DNA of 64,000 bases from Cryobacterium sp. PH31-O1 (GTDB lineage: Bacteria; Actinomycetota; Actinomycetes; Actinomycetales; Microbacteriaceae), in assembly GCF_030063455.1 (NCBI RefSeq), contig NZ_JASITB010000008.1:182661-246660 (forward strand). Direction: 5' to 3'. Below are positions 54,536 through 63,671 of the stretch, piece by piece. Within the stretch, counting starts at the first letter, position 1, and the number at the start of each line of letters is the position of its first letter. The translations under genes were made by a program, and so were the position numbers. The notes under the pieces are model-generated. The model worked only from the letters and a program-made list of their open reading frames with translations, had not been told where the DNA came from and ran no database searches.

Positions 54536-55492
54536 ATGAGCGAATTCACTGCATTGAAGATTGTCATTCTAGCCGGGGGAATCTCGCACGAACGCGACGT
54601 TTCGCTGCGCTCAGGGCGCCGGGTAGCGGATGCCCTCACCGACGCTGGCCACTCCGTCACCGTACTCGACCCCGGCGCCAACCTGCTCACCACCCTCAGC
54701 CAGCAGGCTCCCGACCTGATCTGGCCCACCCTGCACGGTGCTACCGGTGAGGATGGCGCGCTGCTGTCCCTGCTCGAAACAACCGGCATTCCCTTTCTCG
54801 GGTCGCGCGGCCCCGCCGCGGCTCTGGCCTGGAACAAGGCCACAGCCAAGGAGCTCGTGCTGCGAGCCGGCATAGCCACTCCCCCAGCCATCGCCCTGTC
54901 CACCGAGACCTTTCGAGACCTCGGCGCCACGAGTGTGCTGGAGCACTTGATTAGCGCGATCGGCCTGCCCCTCGTCGTCAAGCCCGCCGAGGGTGGATCC
55001 TCCCAGGGGGTCACCATCGTGCGCACCCCGGCCGACCTGCCCCGCGCCATGGTGGACGCCTATACCTACGCCAATACTGCCCTCGTCGAGGCCTACATTG
55101 AGGGCACCGAGGTCACCGTGGCCATTATCGACACCGGCGAAGGCGCAGCAGCCCTCCCCATCGTAGAAATTGTTCCCGTTGACGGCGTTTACAGCTTCGA
55201 GGCACGCTACAACGCTGGAGAAACCGACTTCTATACGCCCGCCCGCCTGGCCAACGAGGTAGCAGTGGCCGTTTCTGACGCCGCTGTTGCCATTCACGCA
55301 CTATTGGGACTGCGTCACCTGAGCCGCATCGACCTCATCGTTGATAGTGCCGGAATCCCATGGTTCCTGGAGGCCAATGTATTGCCCGGCCTCACCGAGA
55401 CCTCCCTGGTACCCCAAGCCATCGAGGCCGCCGGCCAGACGCTCAGTGCCACCTACTCCGCTCTGGCCACGCACGCCCTCACCAACCAGTAG
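54536..55492 (+). CDS. D-alanine--D-alanine ligase-like ATP-grasp enzyme
   Basis: The 318-residue ATP-grasp enzyme has the N-terminal L-A-G-G-I-S-H-E-R-D-V-S-L-R-S-G loop, V-V-K-P-A-E-G-G-S-S-Q-G near 151 and N-V-L-P-G-L-T-E-T-S near 275. This is the Ddl fold, close to the short DdlB size. It is not in a mur operon, so it may be a second ligase or a related one; the symbol is left open. A AGGAAAAG ribosome-binding site is present. Confidence 0.87.
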   Translation: MSEFTALKIVILAGGISHERDVSLRSGRRVADALTDAGHSVTVLDPGANLLTTLSQQAPDLIWPTLHGATGEDGALLSLLETTGIPFLGSRGPAAALAWNKATAKELVLRAGIATPPAIALSTETFRDLGATSVLEHLISAIGLPLVVKPAEGGSSQGVTIVRTPADLPRAMVDAYTYANTALVEAYIEGTEVTVAIIDTGEGAAALPIVEIVPVDGVYSFEARYNAGETDFYTPARLANEVAVAVSDAAVAIHALLGLRHLSRIDLIVDSAGIPWFLEANVLPGLTETSLVPQAIEAAGQTLSATYSALATHALTNQ

Positions 55493-55501
55493 TCTTCCGC
55501 C

Positions 55502-55517
55502 CGTTTCACGTGAAACA
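55502..55517. promoter_or_regulatory. parS site 1
   Basis: Core GTTTCACGTGAAAC (14 bp) is a perfect match to the bacterial parS consensus TGTTTCACGTGAAACA except for the outermost 5' base, C instead of T. It is the ParB nucleation site and heads repeat unit 1. Confidence 0.95.
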
Positions 55518-55658
55518 TCGGCCACCCAGCGTTCCGCAAAAGTCACGGGAGGGCGATGTCGGTCTCGGCAGGCTCGACGGACGGGTCGGGAACTCTAACG
55601 CGGACAGAACACCGCAGCGCCCCGGCGATCACGCCAAGCACGACCTCCGTTGAACACC

Positions 55659-55674
55659 CGTTTCACGTGAAACA
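55659..55674. promoter_or_regulatory. parS site 2
   Basis: The same perfect 14-bp core GTTTCACGTGAAAC is found 157 bp after site 1 and heads repeat unit 2. Confidence 0.95.
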
Positions 55675-55816
55675 TGGGCCACCCAACCTTCCGCAGAACG
55701 CTCACGAGATGGCGATGCCGCGCTCGGCACACTCGACCATGCGGGAGGGAACTTGCCCACAGGCCGCCCCGGGAGCGCGACGGCGATCACACCAAACCCG
55801 ACTAGCGTTGAGCACA

Positions 55817-55832
55817 CGTTTCACGTGAAACA
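55817..55832. promoter_or_regulatory. parS site 3
   Basis: The perfect core GTTTCACGTGAAAC is 158 bp after site 2 and heads unit 3. Confidence 0.95.
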
Positions 55833-55910
55833 TCGGACCACCCCTTCCGCAGAGAGCTCACGAGATGACGATGCCGCGCTCGGCACACTCGACCATCCGG
55901 GAGGGAACCC

Positions 55911-55940
55911 GTCCACAGCCAATCCGTCCACAGCCAATCC
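55911..55940. repeat. Perfect 15-bp tandem duplication in unit 3
   Basis: GTCCACAGCCAATCC occurs twice in a row. It accounts exactly for unit 3 being 15 bp longer than the 157-bp unit. Confidence 0.9.
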
Positions 55941-55988
55941 GTGGCCGCGCCACGGCTAGCACACCTCGCACGTCCTGGGCTGAACACA

Positions 55989-56004
55989 CGTTTCACGTGA
56001 AACA
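55989..56004. promoter_or_regulatory. parS site 4
   Basis: The perfect core is 172 bp after site 3. Beyond this site the downstream sequence no longer resembles the repeat unit. Confidence 0.95.
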
Positions 56005-56243
56005 TCCCGCGTCGGCGCATGATTCCGTGGAACTAGGCCCCTCAGGTCCCGCGCACCGAAGAAGCGGCGATGTACGTCTCTCGAGATCGATTGTGGCAAC
56101 AACGGGTTGGACTGGTGCAAGTTGGTTAAGGTGCAAGATATCTACGACGCCAGTTGTTCAAGGCGCTGGTCGTTCGAGAGCCAGTTGTTTAAGCACATGT
56201 TGCTTAGGGCGCAGGTAGTTCCCGGGGTCGCACGTTTCGCGGA

Positions 56244-56284
56244 GCTCCGGGGCTCGCGCAGGCTTTGCGCGCGAGCCCCGGAGC
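56244..56284. repeat. 16-bp perfect inverted repeat near parB
   Basis: GCTCCGGGGCTCGCGC pairs with 56269-56284 around a 9-nt loop. There is no T-run. It could terminate ddl or parB transcripts, or extrude as a cruciform. Confidence 0.75.
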
Positions 56285-56440
56285 ACCAACGATGTCTCAG
56301 GAGAGGTGCACCTGGGCACCCGCGGCCGACCTCGAGCATCAATGCCACCCAGGTAGTTCTCAGACCTGGACCGAGAATAGCCCACCGATGACGCCCAACT
56401 CAGCGCCTGAAGCCAGCGTTCAGTCCCGCACACTTCGGAG

Positions 56441-56456
56441 GGTTTCACGTGAAACA
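56441..56456. promoter_or_regulatory. parS site 5
   Basis: The perfect core GTTTCACGTGAAAC lies 19 bp after the parB stop codon on its 3' side. Confidence 0.95.
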
Positions 56457-56474
56457 TTGGAAACCGGGGACAAA

Positions 56475-57424
56475 TTAGCTCGCGCTAAAGCCCGGCTCTC
56501 CGAGCACAGTCAGGATGCGGTTAAGGTCTCCGATGGTTGCAAAATCTACTGTGATCTGGCCTTTTCGTGCGCCCAAGTTGATCTTAACGCGGGTATCCAG
56601 ACGGTCACCCAGGTGCTCAGCGATCTCATCGAGGTGCCCCTGACGGCGCCCCGGCAGCGGCTTGGCTTTCGGGAGTTTTGGTACCGACGTTGCCGCGACC
56701 TCCGCCGCGCGCACCGAGAGGTCCTCCTCGACGATCTTGTCGGCTAGGCGCAACATGCCGTCCAGGTCACCCACCGATAGGATCGCACGGGCGTGCCCTG
56801 CGGACAGAACGCCAGCAGCCACCCGCAGCTGCACCGGTTCCGGGAGCTTCAGCAGGCGCAAGGTGTTGGTGATCTGGGGACGCGAGCGACCAATGCGGGA
56901 CGCCAGTTCCTCCTGTGTGATCCCAAAGTCGGCGAGCAACTGCTGATAAGCGGATGCCTCTTCAAGCGGGTTCAGCTGGGCGCGGTGCAGGTTCTCCAAC
57001 AGCGCATCGCGCAACATGTCGACGTCGGCCGTCTCCCGCACGACCGCCGGAATGGTGTCAAGCCCAACTTCTTTCGTCGCGCGCAGACGACGTTCACCCA
57101 TGACGAGCTCATATTTGCCCGGCGTATCGGACAGAGGGCGCACGACGATCGGTTGCAGTACCCCGACTTCCCGAATGCTGTGAACGAGCTCGGCGAGGTC
57201 ATCCTCGTCGAAGATCGTGCGCGGTTGGGCCCGGTTAGGCACAATGTCCTGCGGGTTCAGGTGAGCTAGACGAGCTCCGGGCACTGGAACGAGGTCGGGG
57301 GAGACCTCTGCTTCAATCGCCACCCCACGAGGAAAGAAGACATCCACCGGGCGAGGCGCTGAAACGTCGTCTTGCACCGGGATAAGTGCACCAATGCCGC
57401 GGCCAAGGCCTGTACGTTTCGCCA

Positions 57425-57425
<1 letters not shown>
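56475..57425 (-). CDS. parB: Chromosome partitioning protein ParB
   Basis: The 316-residue protein has the N-terminal CTP-binding part with D-I-V-P-N-R-A-Q-P-R near 51-60 and G-E-R-R-L near 110. A helix-turn-helix (T-Q-E-E-L-A-S-R-I-G-R-S, about 171-182) and a C-terminal dimerisation domain (V-K-I-N-L-G-A) follow. ParB loads on parS as a CTP-dependent clamp and spreads. The start overlaps the parA stop by one base (TAATG). Five parS lie just downstream and one at the parA start. Confidence 0.97.
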
Positions 57426-58396
<971 letters not shown>

Positions 58397-58472
58397 GTGA
58401 AACCTTTACGATCGACGGTTGATGAGCCACCTAAAAGGGACCCCCGAACACCAATTCTGGTGAAATTCGGGC

Positions 58473-59213
58473 CTAGTCCACTGTAGCCCGGATGACCCGG
58501 GTTACCTCGGGCAGCACGCCGTCGCCGAGGGTAATCACCTCGACATCGCGCAGGCGATACTTGCGAACGGTTTTCGCTGCAGCCTCGATTTCACGCTGAG
58601 CACCCTCACCCTTCATAAGAATAAGCTCGCCGCCGGCACGCAATAGGGGCGCCGTCAACGGTATGAGTTTGCTAAACGCACTAACTGCCCGGGCCGTGAC
58701 CTGGTCGAGCGGATGCGCCAGCCGTGCCTCTTCGGCCCGCGACCGCACGACCGACACGTTCGATAGATGCAGCGCGGCAACCTGATCATTGAGCCAAGCG
58801 ACGCGACGTTCCATCGGTTCAATGAGCACGAAATTGACATCGGGTCGCGCTATGGCCAGGACCAGGCCGGGCAGGCCGGCTCCGGAACCCACGTCACCTA
58901 CGAGGCCCGGTCGCAAAAGTGGCGCCACGATGGCGCAGTTGAGAATATGGCGCGACCACAGACGGGGGAGTTCCAGCGGTCCAATCAGACCAAGAATTTC
59001 GCCCTGATCAGCCAAATTTCTCGTGAATAAACGAATGACATCAATCTGAGAACCGAAAATTTCGACGGCAGTGGCCGGTTCGATCTCCAGCAGCACCGGC
59101 TCAGCCGAAGACAAGTCACCAGTTACCGGGTCTGGCTCGATTGGTTCTGGAGACGCAGATTCACGTTTGTTCCCCACTGAACGTGAGGTTTCCGGCGTAA
59201 CAGATTCCGACAT
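58473..59213 (-). CDS. rsmG: 16S rRNA (guanine527-N7)-methyltransferase RsmG
   Basis: The protein is 246 residues from ATG 59213 (TTG 59219 is less likely). It has the SAM motif V-G-D-V-G-S-G-A-G-L-P-G near 103. It methylates G527 of 16S rRNA; loss gives low-level streptomycin resistance in other bacteria. The first 40 residues are acidic and variable. It lies between jag and parA, as usual near the origin. Confidence 0.96.
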   Translation of the reverse strand: MSESVTPETSRSVGNKRESASPEPIEPDPVTGDLSSAEPVLLEIEPATAVEIFGSQIDVIRLFTRNLADQGEILGLIGPLELPRLWSRHILNCAIVAPLLRPGLVGDVGSGAGLPGLVLAIARPDVNFVLIEPMERRVAWLNDQVAALHLSNVSVVRSRAEEARLAHPLDQVTARAVSAFSKLIPLTAPLLRAGGELILMKGEGAQREIEAAAKTVRKYRLRDVEVITLGDGVLPEVTRVIRATVD

Positions 59214-59224
59214 GACCAACGAGA

Positions 59225-59830
59225 CTACCCTGCGGTGATGACGGTGTGACGGTCGCGACCCTCGCCGGAGGACTCGGACCGGTAGCCGCCGCTCGCGGCA
59301 ACGATGTCGTGCACGAGCTTGCGCTCGTAGGAGGACATCGCCGGCAGGTCGGCCTCGGGCGCGCCGGCCACGATCCGCTCAATTGCGCGCGCCACGAGGG
59401 TGGCGAGCTCGGCTTCGCGCGCCTCGCGGGAACCGCCGATGTCGAGGATCAGGCGGGAGAACGAGCCCGTCTTGTTCTGTACGGCCAGCCGCGTCAGCTC
59501 CTGCAGGGCGTTGACCGTTTCCGGTTTGGAGAGCACGCGCAGGTTGTCGGCGTCTGAGGCCTTGACCGAGAGATACGCACGTCCGTTACGCGCATCGATG
59601 TCGATGTCGCCGTCCAGGTCGCAGATATCAAGAAATTCTTCGATGTAGTCTGCGGCGATGTCGCCTTCGCGTTCCAACTGATCGGTCGTGAGGGGGACCT
59701 CGGTGACCGTTCCCGTCTCGAACGCGGTGGGGGAGGCATCCGTTGTTGCGGGGGCAGTGGGAACTGCGCTGTCAGCAGAGACGCTGCTGACCTCGGTGAG
59801 GCCGGTCTTGTCCGTCACGGTGATCTCCAC
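59225..59830 (-). CDS. jag: Jag/KhpB RNA-binding protein
   Basis: The 201-residue protein has a KH domain (about 60-130) and a C-terminal R3H domain (S-S-Y-E-R-K-L-V-H-D-I-V near 167). The acidic N-terminal part lacks the Jag-N domain of Firmicutes. KhpB-like proteins bind RNA and affect cell-wall growth. It overlaps yidC by one base. Confidence 0.94.
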   Translation of the reverse strand: MEITVTDKTGLTEVSSVSADSAVPTAPATTDASPTAFETGTVTEVPLTTDQLEREGDIAADYIEEFLDICDLDGDIDIDARNGRAYLSVKASDADNLRVLSKPETVNALQELTRLAVQNKTGSFSRLILDIGGSREAREAELATLVARAIERIVAGAPEADLPAMSSYERKLVHDIVAASGGYRSESSGEGRDRHTVITAG

Positions 59831-60813
59831 TACTTTTTCGGGCCGGTTTGCTTCTTGGCGCGGGCCTTACCGACCGGCTGCTGACGCTGCACGGGCTTGG
59901 CGGGCTCCTCAACGACAATAATGTCACCATCGGTCGCGATGAGCTTGCCCTTACGGGCGAGGCGCTCTTCGCGGGCCTTGGCGGCCTCACTGCCGGGGGT
60001 CGGCATGTTTCGAATCACCAGGAACTGCTGAATCATGGTCCAGAAGTTGGAGGTGAGCCAGTAGAACATGACGCCGAGCGGGAATGCCACACCGGAGAAG
60101 GCGAAGACGAGGGGGAGCAGATAGAGCATGATGCGCTGCTGCTTGAACATGGGGCTCGCCTTGGTCTCCGGTGACATGTTCTTGGAGACGATCTGCAGCT
60201 GAGTAATGAACTGCGACGCGGTCATCAACACCACCATGGTGGCGGCGATGATCATGACGGTCAGGTTGAAGGGTTCACCCGCGGTCCACAGCGACCACTG
60301 CGAAGCGAAGGTGTCGTGCAAGGGCGCATTACCAAACAGCGTCGCATTGCCGAAGCTCTCGGCGAGGCTCTGGTTGAGCGGTCCGACGCCAGCGTTGGAC
60401 CGCTGAGCATCGTTCAGCACGGAGAACAGTGCGAAGAAGATCGGCATCTGCAGCAAAAGGGGCAGGCAGGAACTCAGCGGGTTGGTACCCGTCTTCTTGT
60501 ACATGGCCATGGTCTCGCGACTCATGGCCTCACGCGAGAACTGGTCTTTTTTACCCTTGTACTTGTCCTGGATTTTCTTGAGCTGGGGGGCCACCTCAAG
60601 CATCTTGCGTTGGCTCTTGATCTGCCGCACAAAAATGGGAATGAGGGCGGCACGCACGACCAAAACGAGGCCGACGATGGACAACACCCAGGTGAGGCCG
60701 TCGTCGTAGCCCAGTCCCGCGATTCCCATCTGGGAAAACAGCCAGTGGAAGGCCACCAGCAGCAGCTCGACCACCCATTTCAGAGGCCAGAGGATCGTAC
60801 CTATGAGGTCCAT
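59830..60813 (-). CDS. yidC: Membrane protein insertase YidC
   Basis: The 327-residue insertase of the Gram-positive short form has five helices and the hydrophilic-groove Arg in R-A-A-L-I-P-I-F-V-R near 57. The C-terminus is basic (K-Q-T-G-P-K-K). No lipoprotein signal is seen, as in actinobacteria. It inserts membrane proteins with or without SecYEG. It follows yidD after 8 bp. Confidence 0.97.
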   Translation of the reverse strand: MDLIGTILWPLKWVVELLLVAFHWLFSQMGIAGLGYDDGLTWVLSIVGLVLVVRAALIPIFVRQIKSQRKMLEVAPQLKKIQDKYKGKKDQFSREAMSRETMAMYKKTGTNPLSSCLPLLLQMPIFFALFSVLNDAQRSNAGVGPLNQSLAESFGNATLFGNAPLHDTFASQWSLWTAGEPFNLTVMIIAATMVVLMTASQFITQLQIVSKNMSPETKASPMFKQQRIMLYLLPLVFAFSGVAFPLGVMFYWLTSNFWTMIQQFLVIRNMPTPGSEAAKAREERLARKGKLIATDGDIIVVEEPAKPVQRQQPVGKARAKKQTGPKK

Positions 60814-60821
60814 ACTGTGGG

Positions 60822-61133
60822 TTAGCCCTTTCCGTGGCTGGGTGCGACGACAAAACCGAACGACGTCACACGAAAGCGACGTTTCTTTTTGAGAGGTACA
60901 TCATCGATGCCGCCCTCAGACCACGGATGACAGTGGCTCAGTCTGCGGGCAGCGAGGGCGCAACCCCACGCTAGTCCGTGTTCCTGAACGGCCCCCAGTG
61001 CGTAGGCAGAACAGGACGGATAAAATCTGCAGACATCTCCATACAACGGAGAAATAACGGCTCGGTACACGCGGAGAACCAGCACACCCACGTTGCGGGG
61101 CAGCAGAATGATCGTCGCGAGTATCGGGTTCAT
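60822..61133 (-). CDS. yidD: Membrane protein insertion efficiency factor YidD
   Basis: The 103-residue protein has the hallmark Y-P-S-C-S-A-Y-A near 43-50 and R-L-S-H-C-H-P-W near 68-75. It starts at ATG 61133, overlapping the rnpA stop by 4 bp (ATGA). It helps YidC membrane insertion. The longer frame upstream lies inside rnpA and is not credible. Confidence 0.95.
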   Translation of the reverse strand: MNPILATIILLPRNVGVLVLRVYRAVISPLYGDVCRFYPSCSAYALGAVQEHGLAWGCALAARRLSHCHPWSEGGIDDVPLKKKRRFRVTSFGFVVAPSHGKG

Positions 61134-61507
61134 CGGCCCGCACTGCCCTTTCGCGCTGATTGCGGGCGAGAGAGGGAACGGTGAACTTCTTCGTGCAGCG
61201 TCTGCCACGCAGCGTCGCGCGCCGTCGGCAAAGCACGGATCACAACATCCGTTCCCGGAGGTACCAGGGAGAGCAGTTCGAACGTGACCGCCTTGAGGCG
61301 GCGTCGAACGAGATTGCGCCGCACGGCGTTACCCACATTCTTCGCGACAATGAAGCCGAAACGAACCGGTGTACCGAGTGCGAACGAGGGCGCCTCAGCA
61401 CTTTTTCGTACATAAAGAACGGTGTGCGCACCGACGATCCGCACACCGCGCCGAACAACGCCTTGATAGTCACTGCCGCTCGTGATGCGATTTACGTGAG
61501 CGAGCAC
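61130..61507 (-). CDS. rnpA: Ribonuclease P protein component
   Basis: The 125-residue protein starts M-L-A-H-V-N-R-I-T and has the conserved N-A-V-R-R-N-L-V-R-R-R-L motif near 60-71 (RNR box). It is the protein subunit of tRNA 5'-end processing. It lies 40 bp after rpmH, in the classic origin order. Confidence 0.97.
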   Translation of the reverse strand: MLAHVNRITSGSDYQGVVRRGVRIVGAHTVLYVRKSAEAPSFALGTPVRFGFIVAKNVGNAVRRNLVRRRLKAVTFELLSLVPPGTDVVIRALPTARDAAWQTLHEEVHRSLSRPQSARKGSAGR

Positions 61508-61547
61508 GAGAACCTGGCGACCACACTGAACCTAGGCAGACTCTGGC

Positions 61548-61685
61548 CTACGCGGAGAGTTCGGTGCGACCCTTGCGACGGCGAGCACCGAGGATGGCGC
61601 GGCCTGCACGGGTGCGCATACGCAGGCGGAAGCCGTGCACCTTGGCGCGACGACGGTTGTTCGGCTGGAAGGTTCTCTTGCTCAT
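61548..61685 (-). CDS. rpmH: 50S ribosomal protein L34
   Basis: The 45-residue L34 was read by hand (starts [13 protein letters not shown], ends K-G-R-T-E-L-S-A). It is very basic and normal in length. It diverges from dnaA, with DnaA boxes in between. Confidence 0.98.
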   Translation of the reverse strand: MSKRTFQPNNRRRAKVHGFRLRMRTRAGRAILGARRRKGRTELSA

Positions 61686-62149
61686 AGTTCAATCTCCACG
61701 TATTTGAATCACCGCTGGCCAAATTCCCCTCGGCCAGAACAGCAGCGCGCACAGAAGTTGGAAGCCCGCGGGATGGGGTCAACTGATTAAAACTACGGCC
61801 TTGGCCACCTCTGGTCAAACTCAGGCCACCAATCTGCGGAATCTCCACAATAATGACTCCAACGCAGATACCAAACGGACGAGGCGACCTCACCGGTGAA
61901 TTCGCCTCGCTGAGCGGGATTGACTACCGTAAAGACAAGTTATCCACAGGTTGGTGGCCCCAACCTGAGAATTAGGTCGGTTTTATACACAAGCGGTGGA
62001 TAACTTTAACGATGAGCTTGAACCGTGCACCGAATCGCGCGCCGTCCGGCCCACGTAGCTGTGGTTTAAGAACGTCACAGACCGGCCTCGCGCGCAGGTT
62101 GACCAGAGGCCCGATAGCAAAAATCCGAAATACACAGATTGTAGGAACA
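61686..62149. promoter_or_regulatory. rpmH-dnaA promoter region with DnaA boxes
   Basis: This 464-bp divergent region holds a perfect TTATCCACA (61940-61948), TTATACACA (61983-61991) and GGTGGATAA (61995-62003). It also has a hairpin (61881-61887 with 61902-61908) enclosing TCACCGGTGA (61890-61899). It must contain the rpmH and dnaA promoters and probably DnaA autoregulation. Confidence 0.85.
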
Positions 62150-63568
62150 ATGGCAGACGTTGAAGCGCCGATAGCCGAGACGTGGCGGTCCGTTTTGACC
62201 ACCTTGGAATCTGACGCCACCATAACGCCCATGCTTTACGGGTTTCTCAGTCTGGTCGAGCCCAAAGGCATCGCCGCCGGTACCTTCTATCTCGAGGTTC
62301 CCAACGAATTCACGGCCAGCATGCTAAACCAGCGGATGCGGGTTCCCTTGCTCACCGCAATGGGACAACTCGATGAGGCCACCGCTGTCTCGACGTTCTA
62401 TGTGGTCGTCAACCCCGAACTCGAGCAGGACTCGCTACGCCCGGTTCAGCAGACGTTGACTCCGCCCGACGTAGTCACGCCGGCCCCGCCGCAATCGGTG
62501 TTCGAAGGTGCCGTTCCGGCGCAACCCCACGAAACCAGGCTCAACCCGAAGTACAGTTTCGATAATTTCGTAATCGGGCAGTCCAACAGGTTCGCGCATG
62601 CCGCCGCCGTGGCCGTGGCCGAAGCGCCGGCAAAGGCCTACAACCCTCTCTTCATCTACGGATCATCGGGCCTCGGCAAGACTCACCTCCTGCACGCCAT
62701 CGGCCATTACGCCATGAGCCTGTATCCAGGCATCCGGGTGCGGTACGTCAGTTCCGAAGAGTTCACCAACGATTTCATCAATTCCATTGCGAACAACCGC
62801 GGCGCCGCGTTCCAGGCGCGCTATCGCAACATCGACATCCTGATGATCGATGACATCCAGTTTCTGCAGAACAAAGCGGAGACCCAGGAAGCCTTCTTCC
62901 ATACCTTCAATACTCTGCACGATCACAACAAGCAAGTGGTCATCACGAGCGACCTGCCGCCCAAACACCTCACCGGCTTCGAAGACCGCATGCGCAGCCG
63001 CTTCGAGTGGGGCCTCATCACGGATGTTCAGGCTCCCGACCTTGAGACCCGCATCGCCATTCTTCGTAAAAAGGCCCAAAGCGAGAAGCTGCAAGTGCCG
63101 CACGACATTCTCGAGTTCATGGCGTCAAAGGTGTCGTCGAATATTCGCGAATTGGAGGGAACTCTCATCAGAGTCACCGCCTTCGCGAGCCTCAATCGAA
63201 CACCAGTCGACATGGACCTGGTGCAGACGGTGTTGAAAGACCTCATCACCCTCGACGAAGACAATGTAATCGCGCCGGTGGATATCATCACGAACACGGC
63301 CAATTACTTCAAGCTGTCCGTTGATGACCTCTACGGGTCAAGCCGATCCCAGGCCATTGCTACGGCTCGGCAGATCGCCATGTACCTGTGCCGTGAATTG
63401 ACTAATCTGTCTCTGCCCAAGATCGGGCAACTGTTCGGCAACCGCGATCACACGACCGTCATGTACGCGAACAAGAAGATCAGTGAGCTTATGAAGGAGC
63501 GCCGCTCGATCTACAACCAGGTGACTGAGCTGACCAACCGAATCAAGCAGGACCACCGTTACAAATAG
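62150..63568 (+). CDS. dnaA: Chromosomal replication initiator protein DnaA
   Basis: The 472-residue initiator has domain I (about 8-85), a short Pro/Thr-rich linker and the AAA+ domain with Walker A G-S-S-G-L-G-K-T at 171-178. The arginine-rich R-S-R-F-E-W-G region and the domain IV DNA-binding signature N-R-D-H-T-T-V near 437 follow. The ATG 62150 starts the conserved N-terminus; an upstream in-frame ATG (62012) lies in the DnaA-box region and is not likely. A TAGGAAC site precedes it. Confidence 0.98.
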   Translation: MADVEAPIAETWRSVLTTLESDATITPMLYGFLSLVEPKGIAAGTFYLEVPNEFTASMLNQRMRVPLLTAMGQLDEATAVSTFYVVVNPELEQDSLRPVQQTLTPPDVVTPAPPQSVFEGAVPAQPHETRLNPKYSFDNFVIGQSNRFAHAAAVAVAEAPAKAYNPLFIYGSSGLGKTHLLHAIGHYAMSLYPGIRVRYVSSEEFTNDFINSIANNRGAAFQARYRNIDILMIDDIQFLQNKAETQEAFFHTFNTLHDHNKQVVITSDLPPKHLTGFEDRMRSRFEWGLITDVQAPDLETRIAILRKKAQSEKLQVPHDILEFMASKVSSNIRELEGTLIRVTAFASLNRTPVDMDLVQTVLKDLITLDEDNVIAPVDIITNTANYFKLSVDDLYGSSRSQAIATARQIAMYLCRELTNLSLPKIGQLFGNRDHTTVMYANKKISELMKERRSIYNQVTELTNRIKQDHRYK

Positions 63569-63601
63569 TTCGGCATCGTCAGGCAGCGCCTAAATTTCGC
63601 A

Positions 63602-63671
63602 GCCCCTCCGAGAGTTTTCACGATTTTCACCTTGGTGGAACGCGTTCAAACCCGGAGGGGCGCTATTTTTT
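63602..63671 (+). terminator. dnaA terminator
   Basis: GCCCCTCCG (63602-63610) pairs with CGGAGGGGC (63653-63661) and a run of T follows. The loop is long (42 nt), so the folding is less certain than for short hairpins. Confidence 0.7.

Larger units (their letters stand above)
55493..56474. repeat. Centromere-like region: tandem parS repeats and hairpin
   Basis: The 982-bp gap between convergent ddl and parB has no convincing gene; short frames here only read through repeats. It holds five parS sites. Units at 55503-55659, 55660-55817 and 55818-55989 are degenerate tandem repeats of 157, 158 and 172 bp, each headed by parS, with shared blocks such as TTCCGCA, GCGATG and CTCGAC. The third has an internal 15-bp duplication (55911-55940). 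A 16-bp hairpin (56244-56284) and four copies of WGTTGNTYARGS (56120-56209) follow. Confidence 0.85.

Noticed and set aside
55865..56218. Short frames across the parS array (for example with F-H-V-K-H or V-S-R-E-T)
   Set aside because: They just translate parS palindromes and change with the repeat units, so they are not genes.
62012..62149. Longer dnaA start at ATG 62012
   Set aside because: It would run through the promoter and DnaA-box region, and the known N-terminus begins at 62150.
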